Position numbers and translations under genes: made by a program. 64,000 nt of DNA from Trichobilharzia szidati. Taxonomy: Eukaryota > Platyhelminthes > Trematoda > Strigeidida > Schistosomatidae. Below are positions 1-9,952 of this stretch, in pieces; the stretch's first letter is position 1; every line of letters begins with the position of its first letter. Below the pieces are notes generated by a model. That model saw only the letters and a list, made by a program, of their open reading frames with translations. It was not told the DNA's origin and ran no database searches. Location of the stretch: contig OX235271.1 of assembly GCA_944472155.2 (NCBI GenBank), positions 39,792,633 through 39,856,632 of the forward strand, given 5' to 3'.

Positions 1-104
1 AAGTTGAGTTATGAATTGTTCTACAACAAATTATCAACGGAACATGATGGATTCAAATCTGATTAGAATACACAAACCCGAAGTTAGTATTTAATTCTAC
101 TAAA

Positions 105-248
105 GATTTTCCCATCCTTTGACTGGACCGAAGTAATCGGTCTCAGGTTGACATATCAGCTTCTTGTGCAGATGCTTCGACGATGTCTGAGCATGCAATT
201 AGATGTTAACTGATGAATGGTGACTAGCAGTCGAATCCAGGATGCGCA
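105..248 (-). repeat. Smalpha-type SINE, 3' half
   Basis: Read on the minus strand from 248 this begins with the 3' side of a hammerhead cleavage region (CATCCTGGATT, then ACTGCTAGTCACCA) and runs through the Smalpha body (ACATCGTCGAAGCATCTGCA) to a GGACCGAAG-like segment. The same body recurs near 19.8, 22.4 and 25.3 kb. Smalpha is known as a schistosome SINE-like repeat transcribed by Pol III and carrying a hammerhead ribozyme. The unit abuts a plus-strand 5' half that starts at 249, giving a head-to-head pair. Assignment is by recognition of the family sequence. Confidence 0.75.
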
Positions 249-440
249 ATTTTCTTGGTCCAAGTGATCCAGTGGATAATGCTCTGACGTTTGAAACTAT
301 GGACATTGGGTTCGAGTCACAGTGGGAACATCATCACACTGAGGAATGTAGGTATATCCAGTAACGAGTCCCAAATAGGACGAAATGTGTATCCTGGATT
401 CCACTGCTAGTCACCATCCACCGATTAACTTCTGAGTTAA
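249..440 (+). repeat. Smalpha-type SINE, 5' half with hammerhead
   Basis: The segment holds a Pol III B-box-like site (GGGTTCGAGTC near 308), a hammerhead region (351-405) and the following CTGCTAGTCACCATCCACC block. The same order is seen at 22,490-22,690. It is oriented away from the minus-strand half at 105-248. No complete A box is evident, so it is probably an old, diverged copy. Confidence 0.7.
351..405 (+). ncRNA. Degenerate Smalpha hammerhead ribozyme
   Basis: Stem I strands ATCCAG and CTGGAT are present, stem II (GTCC / GGAC) is perfect, and the GAAA core box follows directly. The other core box, normally CTGATGAG, reads TAACGAG, so the conserved C and two further core positions are changed. 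The fold should form, but self-cleavage is unlikely in this copy. The family function is co-transcriptional self-cleavage of SINE RNA. Confidence 0.65.
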
Positions 441-502
441 TATTGTATGATGGGAACAATATAAACATATTTTTTTATGGTGAACTTGTGATATAATATT
501 TA

Positions 503-594
503 TTCAGCGAAAAAATTTCTTTACAACGACTTCATTTTCAAGCTGTACTGTCGTATTTATATTACAGAAAAGGTTATTAAGTGGCACTAAATAA
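503..594. repeat. Inverted repeat arm around a PLE fragment, left
   Basis: This segment is the near-perfect reverse complement of 1,297-1,389. It contains a PLE tail (TACAGCTTGAAAATGAAGT on the minus strand), so the endonuclease fragment between the arms is flanked by the same tail in opposite orientations. Inverted terminal copies are a common outcome of PLE insertion. Confidence 0.7.
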
Positions 595-859
595 TTGCTC
601 AGTCAATATACATATATAAGTGATAAGAATAACGATAATTAAAATGTTATAAGGGGTAGAGTTGAAGTGGATGAATTACAAAATTATTGAAGATTGTTTT
701 AGAAGTGAATTGATATCAAAAATATATTTTTTAGTGTCAAGCGTTCTCTAAAAGTTTTAAAAATTAAGAGTACGATTACGATATGAATGAAGATGTGAAG
801 TGAAGTGGAAAGAATTCAAGTGGTAAAATAAAATGAAATAAAAACTAGAAAGAACATTA

Positions 860-1290
860 CTATGACCAAGGTAAAGAAAGGGGTTTGACAAAACGTTTTT
901 GAACACATAATTTAGGTTTCTGTTTATGTATAGCTAAAGCTTCAGCTATGCATGAGTGGAGAAAACGTAAACTTTTGGAGCGATTCGATATTGACATGTC
1001 GAGAACTTTGAAAGATGAATCACGTGGGGCTAAATGACCAGACTCTAACAGGTGATCACAAATAGACGACTTTGCAGTTCTACGTTCGCCTTTCATTAAC
1101 CAGACTGGATAGTGTTCAGCTACACGTTTTCGGAGAGTACGCTTACAACGTCCAATATAATCAACTCCACAGGAGCAGGTAAAAGAGTAAATGCAGATAG
1201 ATGTGGACATAAGCGGTAATCTATCCTTGACGCATTGTCTAATCATATTTCGGCTGGTAAAAACTAATTGCAAGTCAGATGCAAAAAGTG
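860..1290 (-). pseudogene. PLE GIY-YIG endonuclease fragment
   Basis: The 137-residue reading frame shows the C-terminal GIY-YIG domain of a Penelope-like retroelement: a Cys pair (TCSCGVDYIG), the YIG motif, the conserved Arg a few residues on (RCKRTLRKRV), an HYP block, and the family-typical ending AEALAIHKQKPKLCVQK. The reverse transcriptase part is absent, so it is a 5'-truncated copy. The PLE nuclease nicks target DNA for retrotransposition; this fragment cannot do so alone. It lies inside the 503-1,389 inverted repeat. Confidence 0.8.
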
Positions 1291-1296
1291 CGTTTA

Positions 1297-1389
1297 ATAT
1301 TTTAGTGCCACTTAATAACCTTTTCTGTAATATAAATACGACTGTACAGCTTGAAAATGAAGTTGTTGAGAAGAAATTTCTTCGCTGAA
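1297..1389. repeat. Inverted repeat arm around a PLE fragment, right
   Basis: Reverse complement of 503-594. It includes GTACAGCTTGAAAATGAAGT, the PLE 3' tail motif seen elsewhere in the window with a hammerhead-like core. Confidence 0.7.
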
Positions 1390-1779
1390 CAAAAAGCTGT
1401 TTTTACTTATGAATAAATGGGTATTTTTCGTGATCTATAACATTTATCCTTATTTGGGACATTATTATTCTGAATAGTGAATATAGAAACAAGCAAAGGC
1501 ATTTGTGCCCCTTTCAGAAAAATTTGTAGTACTGTGAAGAATGGGTTAAAGGATCCATCAGACACTGCATGTTTATTATCTGCAATGTGCTGCAGCATAT
1601 ATGGAAGAAATACAGAGCAGATCAAGGTGCCTAAAAATGTGTTGCATCTAAATTTATAATTCGAGGATGATCCTACTAGTGAAATCGATAAAAACTGGTT
1701 GACAAGATCTTTGAGAATAACAAATAACCAACTCTAATCGTCCACTAATTCACCTTAATGTTAAGGAAATATTACCTGG

Positions 1780-2112
1780 ATTGTCTAATTCCATATGTAC
1801 TTAAATTTGTATCTGTTATTGCGCAGATTGGTACATAGAACGTTCACTGAGAAACATATCCTGCCGCGTTCAACAGCACCTTCCCGCTTGACTGAGTAAT
1901 AGAGAGAGTAAGGCAGTTAATTGAATTATATAGTCAATAATGACCATACAGCATCTGTTGCATCCTTTAACAGTCTACAAAGTCCGACAGACTCTGCCGA
2001 AACCGACACGAGTTCACTTGTTCTGTATAGCGGAAGCTTTGACAATACATAGCATGCAGCCAGAACTTTGTGTACCAAAAGAATTTGCACTATCTTTTTA
2101 GAAATATAGTTG
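1780..2112 (+). pseudogene. Eroded PLE GIY-YIG fragment
   Basis: No long frame remains, but in three frames the remnants of a PLE C-terminus can be read: a DWYIERSLRN stretch corresponding to EYIGRSxRN, a QQHLPA block corresponding to EHHPA, and an ending like LTIHSMQPELCVPKEF. Several stops and frameshifts separate these pieces. The family call rests on the order of motifs matching the better copies at 860, 5,045 and 53,110. Confidence 0.55.
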
Positions 2113-2690
2113 TGTTATCCAGCGTTTATAGAGAAGGTACCTAGACAGTTTTCACTGTCACCGGCCAATAAAGAATGCCTAATGAGACTGTTACAACCGT
2201 GTTCTCTGATAACTAACAATCTCGACTATTTAAAAAGGATCTATTACCCTCATCTTCTGACAGAAGAATGAAACTCAAGGACTGTGATAGAGTTTAATTC
2301 TATAAAAAGATAATTTTACTTAATAAAACAGTGATACACTGTCATGCATCTACTGATGATATAGAAAGTATCATTATCAATAAAATCAAGGGATAAGAAA
2401 TGACAGAGCTATATAAACAATCTCTGGATAGTTCATGTAACCTCCTTGATATTTTTATCTGTGTTCGAAACAATCCTGTATCATTCATTGTGTTGTATCA
2501 AATAAAATTATTCTGTCACGGAACGCACACCGGTAACATGAGACTTTTCCCTCTATATTCAAGTGAATTTTTATTATTATTCAATGCAGTTCTGTCGCAC
2601 AAACAGGACTATTATCACAGGTGAGGGAATTGAATCAAGGGTGTGAATACATGAAATAATAATAGTATGAAATGCTATTAAAATATATGT
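2113..2690. other. Intergenic, no recognised content
   Basis: AT-rich sequence. The only frame, 2,400-2,624 plus, is short and has no recognisable motif. I see no RNA gene or repeat family member. Confidence 0.4.
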
Positions 2691-2697
2691 CACTATA

Positions 2698-2785
2698 ACC
2701 ACAGTTAAGTGTCAAGTGGCAAAACAATCATTATCATTTATACCACAGTTAAGTGTCAAGTGGCAAAACAATCATTATCATTTAT
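2698..2785. repeat. Tandem duplication of 44 bp
   Basis: The units 2,698-2,741 and 2,742-2,785 are identical, each beginning ACCACAGTTAAG and ending ATTATCATTTAT. Perfect identity indicates a very recent duplication. Confidence 0.95.
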
Positions 2786-2847
2786 AAAACAATTCATAAG
2801 ATGTAAAGGTGTTGAAAAGGGGTGCATAATTATAGGGTTAGTCGGAT

Positions 2848-2979
2848 AATAAAGTATAATTATATTTCAATAGTTTACATACAATGATAAGTTTTGTTAT
2901 TGGTAATTTTGCTCGAAATATTACCAATAACAAAACTTATCATTGTGTGTAAACTATTGAGATAAAATTATACTTTATT
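2848..2979. repeat. Long hairpin with 60-bp arms
   Basis: Arms 2,848-2,907 and 2,920-2,979 are reverse complements with only a few mismatches, around a 12-nt loop containing GCTCGAAA. The outer part includes AAAGTATAATTATATTTCAAT. The loop text resembles the GCTCGAAACGTC core of the PLE termini, so this may be a foldback derivative of a PLE end. Confidence 0.85.
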
Positions 2980-3276
2980 TGATCTAATCCACAATGCTCA
3001 AACTTTTTACTGATATTAATTAGTCAGATAATGTTAAACGTTACGTAACATGGTGTGAAATTCGGTGAGATAGGATTCAACAGTGTGAAAACATTCATTG
3101 GATTTAGAATGATAAGTGGGACAAGTAGAAACGATTCAAAGTGAATATGGTTATAATATTAATAATAATAGTAATAATGATAATCGTGGTAATGAGGGAA
3201 GGGTATACAGATTAAATAAATAAACAAAATAAATAAATAAATGTCTATCCCTCCATAAACAGTGCAGAAGTAGAGA

Positions 3277-3700
3277 CTAAACATACTCCTTTTGTACACA
3301 AAAGTCTAGATTAAATTCGTGAATGGCCAAAGCCTCTGCTGTCTTTAGAAGTCTATAACGAAGAAAACGCGGCAGGCTAGCATGGATTCGATAGACGATG
3401 ATATTAAAATGATGATTAGGGTTGACAGAATAGAGCTTCGCACACTCTTTCTTTCTCCCTTGCAATACCATGCCGAAATATGTTTTCGTATTCATGTGGA
3501 AAGTGTTGTCTGACTATGGTCAATGTACCTTGTTCCGCAAGAGCAAACTAACTTATAGATGAACATGGAGGCAGTCAGACGAAGGAGCTTATCTTTTAAA
3601 GAGATGGAGGACAACTTAATGCTGGTGAAGTTAAATTGTAATTTTGTAGAAAAGAACGTGTTCCTGACTGATAAAGAGATACAGTTTTGAACATGTATGC
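3277..3700 (-). pseudogene. PLE GIY-YIG fragment
   Basis: On the minus strand the sequence encodes, with frameshifts, a region like FIYKLVCSCGTRYID (Cys pair and degraded YIG) followed by AEALAIHEFNLDFCVQKEY at the C-terminus, which is the family ending. The last 72 residues are open. It represents another 5'-truncated PLE copy. Confidence 0.65.
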
Positions 3701-3954
3701 AGCTTTGAATTTCAAGTTCATGTAAATGGTTTTCTTTTGGACTGAGTCGGTGACCAGTAATGACTGCTTATCATTAGTGTTTCTGTCAATAAATCGGTTT
3801 GAGAAAAGATTTTTCGCGAGTGTGGACTATAGGAAAGCAAGTTCTGAGTATATGGAATCAGAACAACATTAGAAGGCGATATATATAGATATATATGAGT
3901 GTACAGATTGATAATATGTTCGTTGAAAAGAGTCTCTTAGCTGAATATTGTGTT

Positions 3955-4658
3955 CTCCATGGTACAAAAACAAACGTAAGTCAAACCGCTAACCTCCGAA
4001 TCAATCTTGCCTCACGAGATGGTCAACACAGATTTGATTATCTCATACCTTAATATTTTATTGAGTTACTACAGAACATAATTTGTTTTCGTCTCACCTT
4101 CTCTGTGGCTTACAAAATGCCTTGATTACATCACTCGATTATGAGCATTACTATGGTTCTCACGGCTGTTTCTCATCTCTTGAACGAAGATTTGGCGTAG
4201 TGATAGATGTGTCAAACTTGGGTACTGTGGCAGTAAGTAATTCCATATTAATTTGTTTATTAGATTTATTATATATCACAAAAAGTGAAAGAATATTAAT
4301 TACTGGATGACGAGGTTTCGAACACAATTTATTATTTATCATAATCATATCTGTTATGATTGATAATACTGATTGATTTATCACTGTGTGATATATATTT
4401 ATACATAATAAACAAATTAATATGGAATAAGATTAAGCATGTCTAGTCTGGGATTTCACTAATTACAGCTCATCCGTTGAAACCTGCATTTAGTTAATAT
4501 CTGTTCTCACTCGTATTCCTCTTGCTATCCACTTTAATAAGTGAATTGAAATCTATTTACCTGGCAACAATTAAGTAACATTCTTTTATGAGGGGTGAAA
4601 TGAGGAATTATCAGGTCATTCGAATATTTCTTATAAATAAAATAAACATTTAAGTAAT
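3955..4658. repeat. 0.7-kb PLE-terminus module, copy 1
   Basis: The module is a diverged inverted copy of 6,805-7,520 and a direct copy of about 14,905-15,655. It contains a PLE terminal segment (minus orientation, around 4,205-4,380) with the GTGGCAGTAAGTAATTCCATA edge and TGGATGACG..TTTCGAAC core, followed by shared non-coding sequence. It forms the left arm of an inverted repeat whose interior holds other PLE debris. Confidence 0.8.
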
Positions 4659-4847
4659 CACAATTTGAAGTGGCTAGTATAGGTACTTCATCTTTCAGTC
4701 GAGGTAGCACCATCGGTTGTGTAGAGAATAATACGTGTAGTTCACCAGCATTAAAATTTTTTTCAAAAGCTTCGTTTCAGTCGAAATTTAGTGAAGACCC
4801 TCAGCCAAAGATTTAGAGCTTAATGCTCAGAAGAAGTAATTCAAGAT
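4659..4847 (-). repeat. Foldback arm of a PLE endonuclease region, left
   Basis: Reverse complement, with scattered differences, of 4,901-5,099. The two arms are separated by only 53 bp, so the PLE fragment starts with an inverted duplication of its own coding sequence (TTCAGTCGAGGTAGCACCATCG here, complement on the right). Confidence 0.8.
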
Positions 4848-4900
4848 GAATTAAGCATTCTAAATGATACTTTGATCGAAAATAGCTATCCCGAAAAATT

Positions 4901-5455
4901 TATCTTCAATTACTTCTTCTGAGCATAAAGCTATAAATCTGTGGCTGAGGGTGTTCATTAAATTTCTTTTTACTTGATTGGAATGAAGCCGTTGAAAAAA
5001 CTTTTAATGCTGGCGAACTACACATATTATTCTCTACACAAACGATGGTGCTACCTAGACTGAAAGATGGAGTACCTAAACTAGCCACTTCAAATTGTGT
5101 CTACCAATTCAACTGCGCTTGTAGAGATAGTTATATTGGTCGTTGCTCTAGGAACTTGATTTTTCGTGCTCGAGAACATCATCCACTACGACTAAGTAAA
5201 GGTAAAACCATTAACAGTTCAATATTGGACCATCTGATTCAAACCCGCCACAAAGTCAGCGTGGAAGAATCCTTCTCTATAATCTACTGGGTGCCTAATA
5301 AATCGCCAAAATCATCAGCATGCGGACATGCTTCAAACAGCAGAGGCTATTGCAATTCGCTTCAAACAACCAGTGCTTTGTGTTCAAAAGAAGCAGGTCC
5401 AGCCCCTACTACTGCCCGTGCCGTCAGTAGAGACTATAAATTCATGAATTTGTAA
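4901..5455 (+). pseudogene. PLE GIY-YIG endonuclease fragment
   Basis: The plus-strand frame from 5,045 gives 136 residues with VYQFNCACRDSYIGRCSRN (Cys pair, YIG, Arg), HHPLRLSKG and SSILDHLIQTRH. Near 5,318 a frameshift moves the family-typical C-terminus (AEAIAIRFKQPVLCVQKK) into another frame, so the stop at 5,453 is not the original one. The first 200 bp of this interval is also the right arm of the 4,659-5,099 foldback. The 3' tail of the same element follows at 5,590-5,760. Confidence 0.8.
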
Positions 5456-5589
5456 TATTATCTTTCCTAATTTTTCTGACATTCAGCTCATTTTATGTTG
5501 ATGCTACTGAGCTGTAATCTATCAATATTATTGACTCGATGTTTCTTTAAACGACATTAATGTTGTTCATAACACTAATTCATTCATTC

Positions 5590-5760
5590 ATTCACTATAA
5601 TGTATATGTAACTGTAGAACCTGATGATGAAGTTATCGAAAACAGCACTCTTTGTTCAGTATCCATTCTTCTGAAAAATTTTAATGAGCATTTTTATTCA
5701 ATCAATAAATTATTTGTAAATCAATTATACTCCATCAGTTCACTCTGAAAACTCGATAGA
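5590..5760 (+). repeat. PLE 3' tail with hammerhead-like motif
   Basis: GTAGAACCTGATGATGAAGT at 5,613 followed by TATCGAAAACAGC carries both hammerhead core boxes (CTGATGA and GAAA) separated by only about nine bases, so stem II would be minimal. Related tails occur near 520, 1,345, 26,813, 53,800 and 55,530. PLEs of animals are known to carry minimal hammerhead motifs in their terminal repeats. Confidence 0.6.
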
Positions 5761-6804
5761 GTTTTGATCCACTTTCAGAACTAACAACGAAATTACTTTA
5801 TTTTCGCATGAAAGGCTTGCTAAATAGAGCTTACTCAAAAATATAGTTTTTCAGAGACTTCAGAAATTTTATTACTTTTATAGACATTGTGAACAATACC
5901 CAGTGTTCTGAAATATGTCTTAATTACCATTGAATTAGACATGAAAATAAATATGCCAAAGAAGTTCTTAATAACAATAAGTCAAAATTCATCTGTCTTA
6001 TTCTATTACATTAGGCTTGTTAAAATACAATGCCAGATATCTGATTTCCAGATCCAGCCATAAATGTTTGGTGAGACGTCTTACGGAAAAAAGGTGGTAT
6101 CTTCTTAGATAACAATTGCTGAACTTCCGATTGAATTTGTAGTCACACAGCGAATTTGTATTCATTTTTTCCGACTCATATATTCGCGATACATTTTGAT
6201 AAATCAGGTTTTCATAAGACAGACTTGAAAGCCTTGAATCATCTATCTCATTTCTTTATTGCTACAGGTGATGAGGGCATATCTTAATGCAAAGCGCACT
6301 GGATTAAGTTTTGAAAGTGTATGCTATCAGTAGGTTTTGACTATTTCCACAACGTTGGTTACAATCACACTAAAACGACATCGTTTACATTCTCAACTGA
6401 TTATTTGCCAATACCTGGATTGGATTTGGGAAACACAAAAAAATGAAACACTGTTTTACAAACTACTGAATGAAAATGAATCATCAACAGTACACATCTA
6501 TGGTTGCGAAAGAAAACATCTACCTAGAAGCACCAGGTAGTGGAAATATGGATTGAATAATTCTGACGTATATTTCTCAACGTTTTTATAATAAATCATA
6601 AACGAAAATATTCGATAAGTTGAAAACAATGAAAAATGGGCACCTGTTTTACAGAATGATGGTAGCTCTTTATCAAGAAATAAAGGAAATCAAATTTCAT
6701 CCACATATCTCCATTATAATTTTTGGAGTAGAATTAAATGTATTTAATTTTACACATAAAGGAATTATACTTTATCACAGCGCACAAGTCCTATTCGCTT
6801 AAAA
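5761..6804. other. Unassigned interior of the 4-7.5 kb inverted repeat
   Basis: AT-rich. Two short plus-strand frames (6,337-6,540 and 6,620-6,802) have no recognisable domain and no homologue elsewhere in the window. Nothing else is supported. Confidence 0.4.
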
Positions 6805-7520
6805 TGAGTGCTTAATTAAATGTATATTTTATTTATAAGAAATGTTCTAATGACCTGATAATTCCTCATTTCACCTCTCATCTCATAAGAGAATGTTACT
6901 TAATTATTGCCAGGTAAATAGATTTCATTTCATTTATAAAATCGGATAGCAAGAGGAATACGAGTGAGAACAGATATTAACTGAATGAAGGTTTCAATGG
7001 ATGAGCTGTGATTAGTGAAATCCAAGACTAGATATGCTTAATCTTATTCCACATTAATTTGTTTATTATATTTATATATATATATCACACAGTGATATAT
7101 CAGTATTATCAATCATAACTGATATGATTATGATGAATAATAAATTGTGTTCGAAACCTCGTCATCCAGTAATTGATATTGTTTCACTTTGTGTGATATA
7201 TAATACATCTAATAAACAAAACAATATGGAATTACTTACTACCACAGTACCCGAGTTTTACACGTATATCATTACGCAAAATCTTCGTTCGAAAGATGAG
7301 AGACAACCGTAAGAACCATAGTAATACACATAATCGTGTGATGTAATCAAGGCAATTTGAAAGTCACATAGAAGGTCAGACGAGAACAAATTAAGTTCTG
7401 TAGTAACTTGATAAAATATTAAGGTATGAGATAATCAAATCTGTGTTGACCATGCCGTGAGCCAAAGCTGATGCAGAGGCTGCAGTTTTGGTTCGCGTTT
7501 GTTTTACAACCGTATATGAA
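6805..7520. repeat. 0.7-kb PLE-terminus module, copy 2 with empty site beside it
   Basis: Inverted partner of 3,955-4,658. Its PLE terminus lies at about 7,050-7,260 in plus orientation, ending in GGAATTACTTACTACCACAG. Just beyond it, at 7,560-7,600, the sequence matches the two flanks of the PLE at 12,695 joined together, which makes this the uninterrupted version of that locus. Confidence 0.8.
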
Positions 7521-7632
7521 TCAGTGTTTCCCATGCAAATCACTAAGGCCTCGGCACTGCAAATTATACAGAATCATACTTTGTATGAGTGGCTGCTTTA
7601 ACTTTCCAGATAACACCGAACAAATTTTCTTC

Positions 7633-8030
7633 TTATGATGAGTACACGGTGTTGAACATATATTCAGTTACAACATTCTTTATCGATCCACTGTGACATT
7701 TTTGTAGTGAAGTAGGATAATGTTCCTTGATACTTTCAGACGAAACAGACACTGAATCACCTATATCTCTCGCTCCACTGGAAACGATGATTTCATAAAC
7801 ACACATACATGTGGTCAAATGCGGCAGCTTATCTTCAGAGTTATTGGACAACACTGGGTGGCAACAGAATACCAGTCTTAATGTAGAAGCAAAGAATGTT
7901 GTTTTCAGGGATTTTGACATTCCGTTCATTAGAGTATTGGCCACAAGGTTGTCTTTGAACTCCACATTGATGCATAGAATACTCTTCAACATATTGAAGT
8001 GTGGTTTTCTTTATTGCTTTTAGGTTTTAT
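7633..8030 (-). pseudogene. PLE C-terminal fragment (inverted partner at 10.85 kb)
   Basis: The 119-residue frame contains a degraded GIY-YIG entry (VYEIIVSSGARDIG in place of VYEISCSCGARYIG) and a KEHYP block. The segment is repeated in reverse at 10,845-11,215. Together with RT remnants at 8,230-8,470 and 9,953-10,760 it forms one decayed minus-strand PLE. Confidence 0.7.
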
Positions 8031-8224
8031 GTGTTTATCAATGAATTTTGGGGGCACTCATATATTGAATTAGTGTCTTCCTTAAAAGAGTCATATCTCC
8101 ATCTACTAGCTCAGGACTGAAGATTCTTCACATTCTCCTAGTAAGAGACGCTTTCAGATTTTTCTGTTCAGGGTGCATCCAGCTAGTTCTTTTAACCTGG
8201 TGGTCACTATTTAATATTTAGTTT

Positions 8225-8470
8225 GTTGTCTTCCAAGTCTCTTCATTGGAAACAAAGTGGTTCCGTAATCGAGGCATTGATGAAGATTGATTCGACATTG
8301 GGTGAAGTCATGTATTTGTCACCTGCTTCCACTTCTCTAACACAGCCGATGAATTCAAACACATCGCAACGAAAGGAACTTGGTATTACTTCCTTAACAT
8401 ACTGTAAGTGTTCTACTAGCCATTTCTCTATTGCATGACAATGAGATCCGGACATGTCCAAATGAAGCGG
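8225..8470 (-). pseudogene. PLE reverse transcriptase fragment (motif 3)
   Basis: The minus frame reads KWLVEHLQYVKEV then CDVFEFIGCVREVEAG then YMTSPNVESIFINASITEP. These correspond to the PLE RT block WLVE..L, DIFEF and SFDVxSLFTNxPxxE; compare WLVEILRPLKEKLS and MVSLDIVSLFTD near 52.1-52.25 kb. The motif-3 aspartate has become Asn. The catalytic YxDD region that should follow is missing between here and 7,990. Confidence 0.7.
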
Positions 8471-8600
8471 AAGGGCAACCCATATTTATGTGTTTTCAGT
8501 AATCCCCTTAACGGACGTATTATTAGAGTGGTTGGTGACATACTTTCGTAGACATCTCCAAAGATTACTTAATCATCCTTCACCTTTTCAATATTTTAGT

Positions 8601-8615
8601 GAGTTGCATTTCAAT
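8601..8615. repeat. 15-bp target-site duplication, left copy
   Basis: GAGTTGCATTTCAAT occurs here and at 9,938-9,952, bracketing the composite PLE insertion. Deleting the insertion with one copy of the repeat lets the flanking PLE RT frame read through without a shift, which identifies the true junction. Confidence 0.85.
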
Positions 8616-9118
8616 ATATGTGTAAAACATGGGTAATGTGGTAGTGAGTATTTCCATATTAACTCCATAATGGTTAAGATTTTATTTTGATAAATCACAC
8701 GGTGTTGTACAGTTATATTAACTGATGACGTTTCGAGCACAAACTATTGCTCATAATCATATCAAGTTACTCACACAACTTCTTTCCTTCATTTATATAC
8801 ATGTGTGGAATCGATTAGATATTGGAATAAAATTCAATATGAGATAATGTACATTCAGAAATAATAGTACGAATGTTATTAATCTGAATGTACATTATCT
8901 CATATTGAATTTTATTCCAATATCTAATCGATTCCACACATGTATATAAATGAAGGAAAGAAGTTGTGTGAGTAACTTGATATGATTATGAGCAATAGTT
9001 TGTGCTCGAAACGTCATCAGTTAATATAACTGTACAACACTGTGTGATTTATCAAAATAAAATCTCAACCACTATGGGGTTATACTCTACCACAGTGCCC
9101 AAGTTTTATACTTATACT
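8615..9118. repeat. Foldback of two PLE termini
   Basis: Arms of about 240 bp are nearly perfect reverse complements. Each contains the ACTGATGACG..TTTCGAGCAC core and the CATGTGTGGAATCGATTAG segment. The structure would extrude a very stable hairpin. Confidence 0.85.
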
Positions 9119-9937
9119 ATTTCCATATTAGTTTGTTTATTAGATGTATCACACAGTGAAACAGTATTATTTACTGGACATTGACGTTTCGAACAAAATT
9201 TATTGTTCATGATCATATCAATTGTGATCACACGACTTTGACACTTGAGTTTTACAGTTTTCTTTGTTCTGTCCTATTTGTCGTGGGGGTTGTAGAATTT
9301 TCCAGATATCTGAGACAGGTGATGAATCATTCCAATTACATGTATTTACAGTTGATTCGATTAACAAAGCTCCTGTTATCAATCTCTCCCACCACCCTGC
9401 CGTTACATTAGATTTTAAAACCATCATCTTATCCCATCCTATTGCATGGTTGTGTATGACTGCATGTAGTGCTATCTACGGCTGAACTATTCTCTAGATA
9501 TCTTATCTTATCTTGATCAACTAATCTAGATTTTTCTACTAGGATTTTATGCTCGGCTAGTCTGACTGCCCCAGTTCTACTACTTTGACCTATGCATCTG
9601 ACCTGACAATCATCGTAGGCGGACTATTAGATAAACTCAATTGTCTTGTTTAATTGGCTGTTCCACAGGATCCTTTAACCGACAAAGCTTGTTTCTAATT
9701 GAGTTTGTTGGTTTGAATGCAAGCCACTTTTATTCCTGCCTTGTTAAGAATTCTGCATAAGGTTTCCAAGGTTCCTTCCTTGTATGGAATTATTACCGAT
9801 GGTTGCTGGTGTTGTCTTGCGCATATTTGACATGCATGTCGTCATTATTATTGCCACTATTATTATTATCACTATCACGTCATCCAGTAAATAATATTGT
9901 TTCACTGTGTGATACATCTAATAAACAAACTAATATT
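8616..9937 (-). mobile_element. Composite foldback PLE insertion
   Basis: Read from 9,937 leftwards: an inverted terminal segment (9,878-9,937), a 5'-truncated ORF remnant encoding the PLE C-terminus (9,218-9,870; HNHAIGWDKM-like and ETV..CNWNDSSPVSDIW-type blocks as in the 12.7-kb element), a terminal repeat with tail (9,118-9,230), then an inverted pair of terminal repeats (arms 8,883-9,118 and 8,615-8,859 around a 23-bp spacer). The ends match those of the complete PLE at 12,695-14,892. It is inserted in the RT gene of an older PLE and flanked by GAGTTGCATTTCAAT. Confidence 0.8.
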
Positions 9938-9952
9938 GAGTTGCATTTCAAT
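9938..9952. repeat. 15-bp target-site duplication, right copy
   Basis: Same sequence as 8,601-8,615. Confidence 0.85.

Noticed and set aside
8719..8745. Canonical hammerhead at ACTGATGACGTTTCGAGCAC
   Set aside because: CTGATGA is present, but no GAAA follows after a stem on this strand; the GAAAC signal belongs to the complementary strand, whose first box is degraded.
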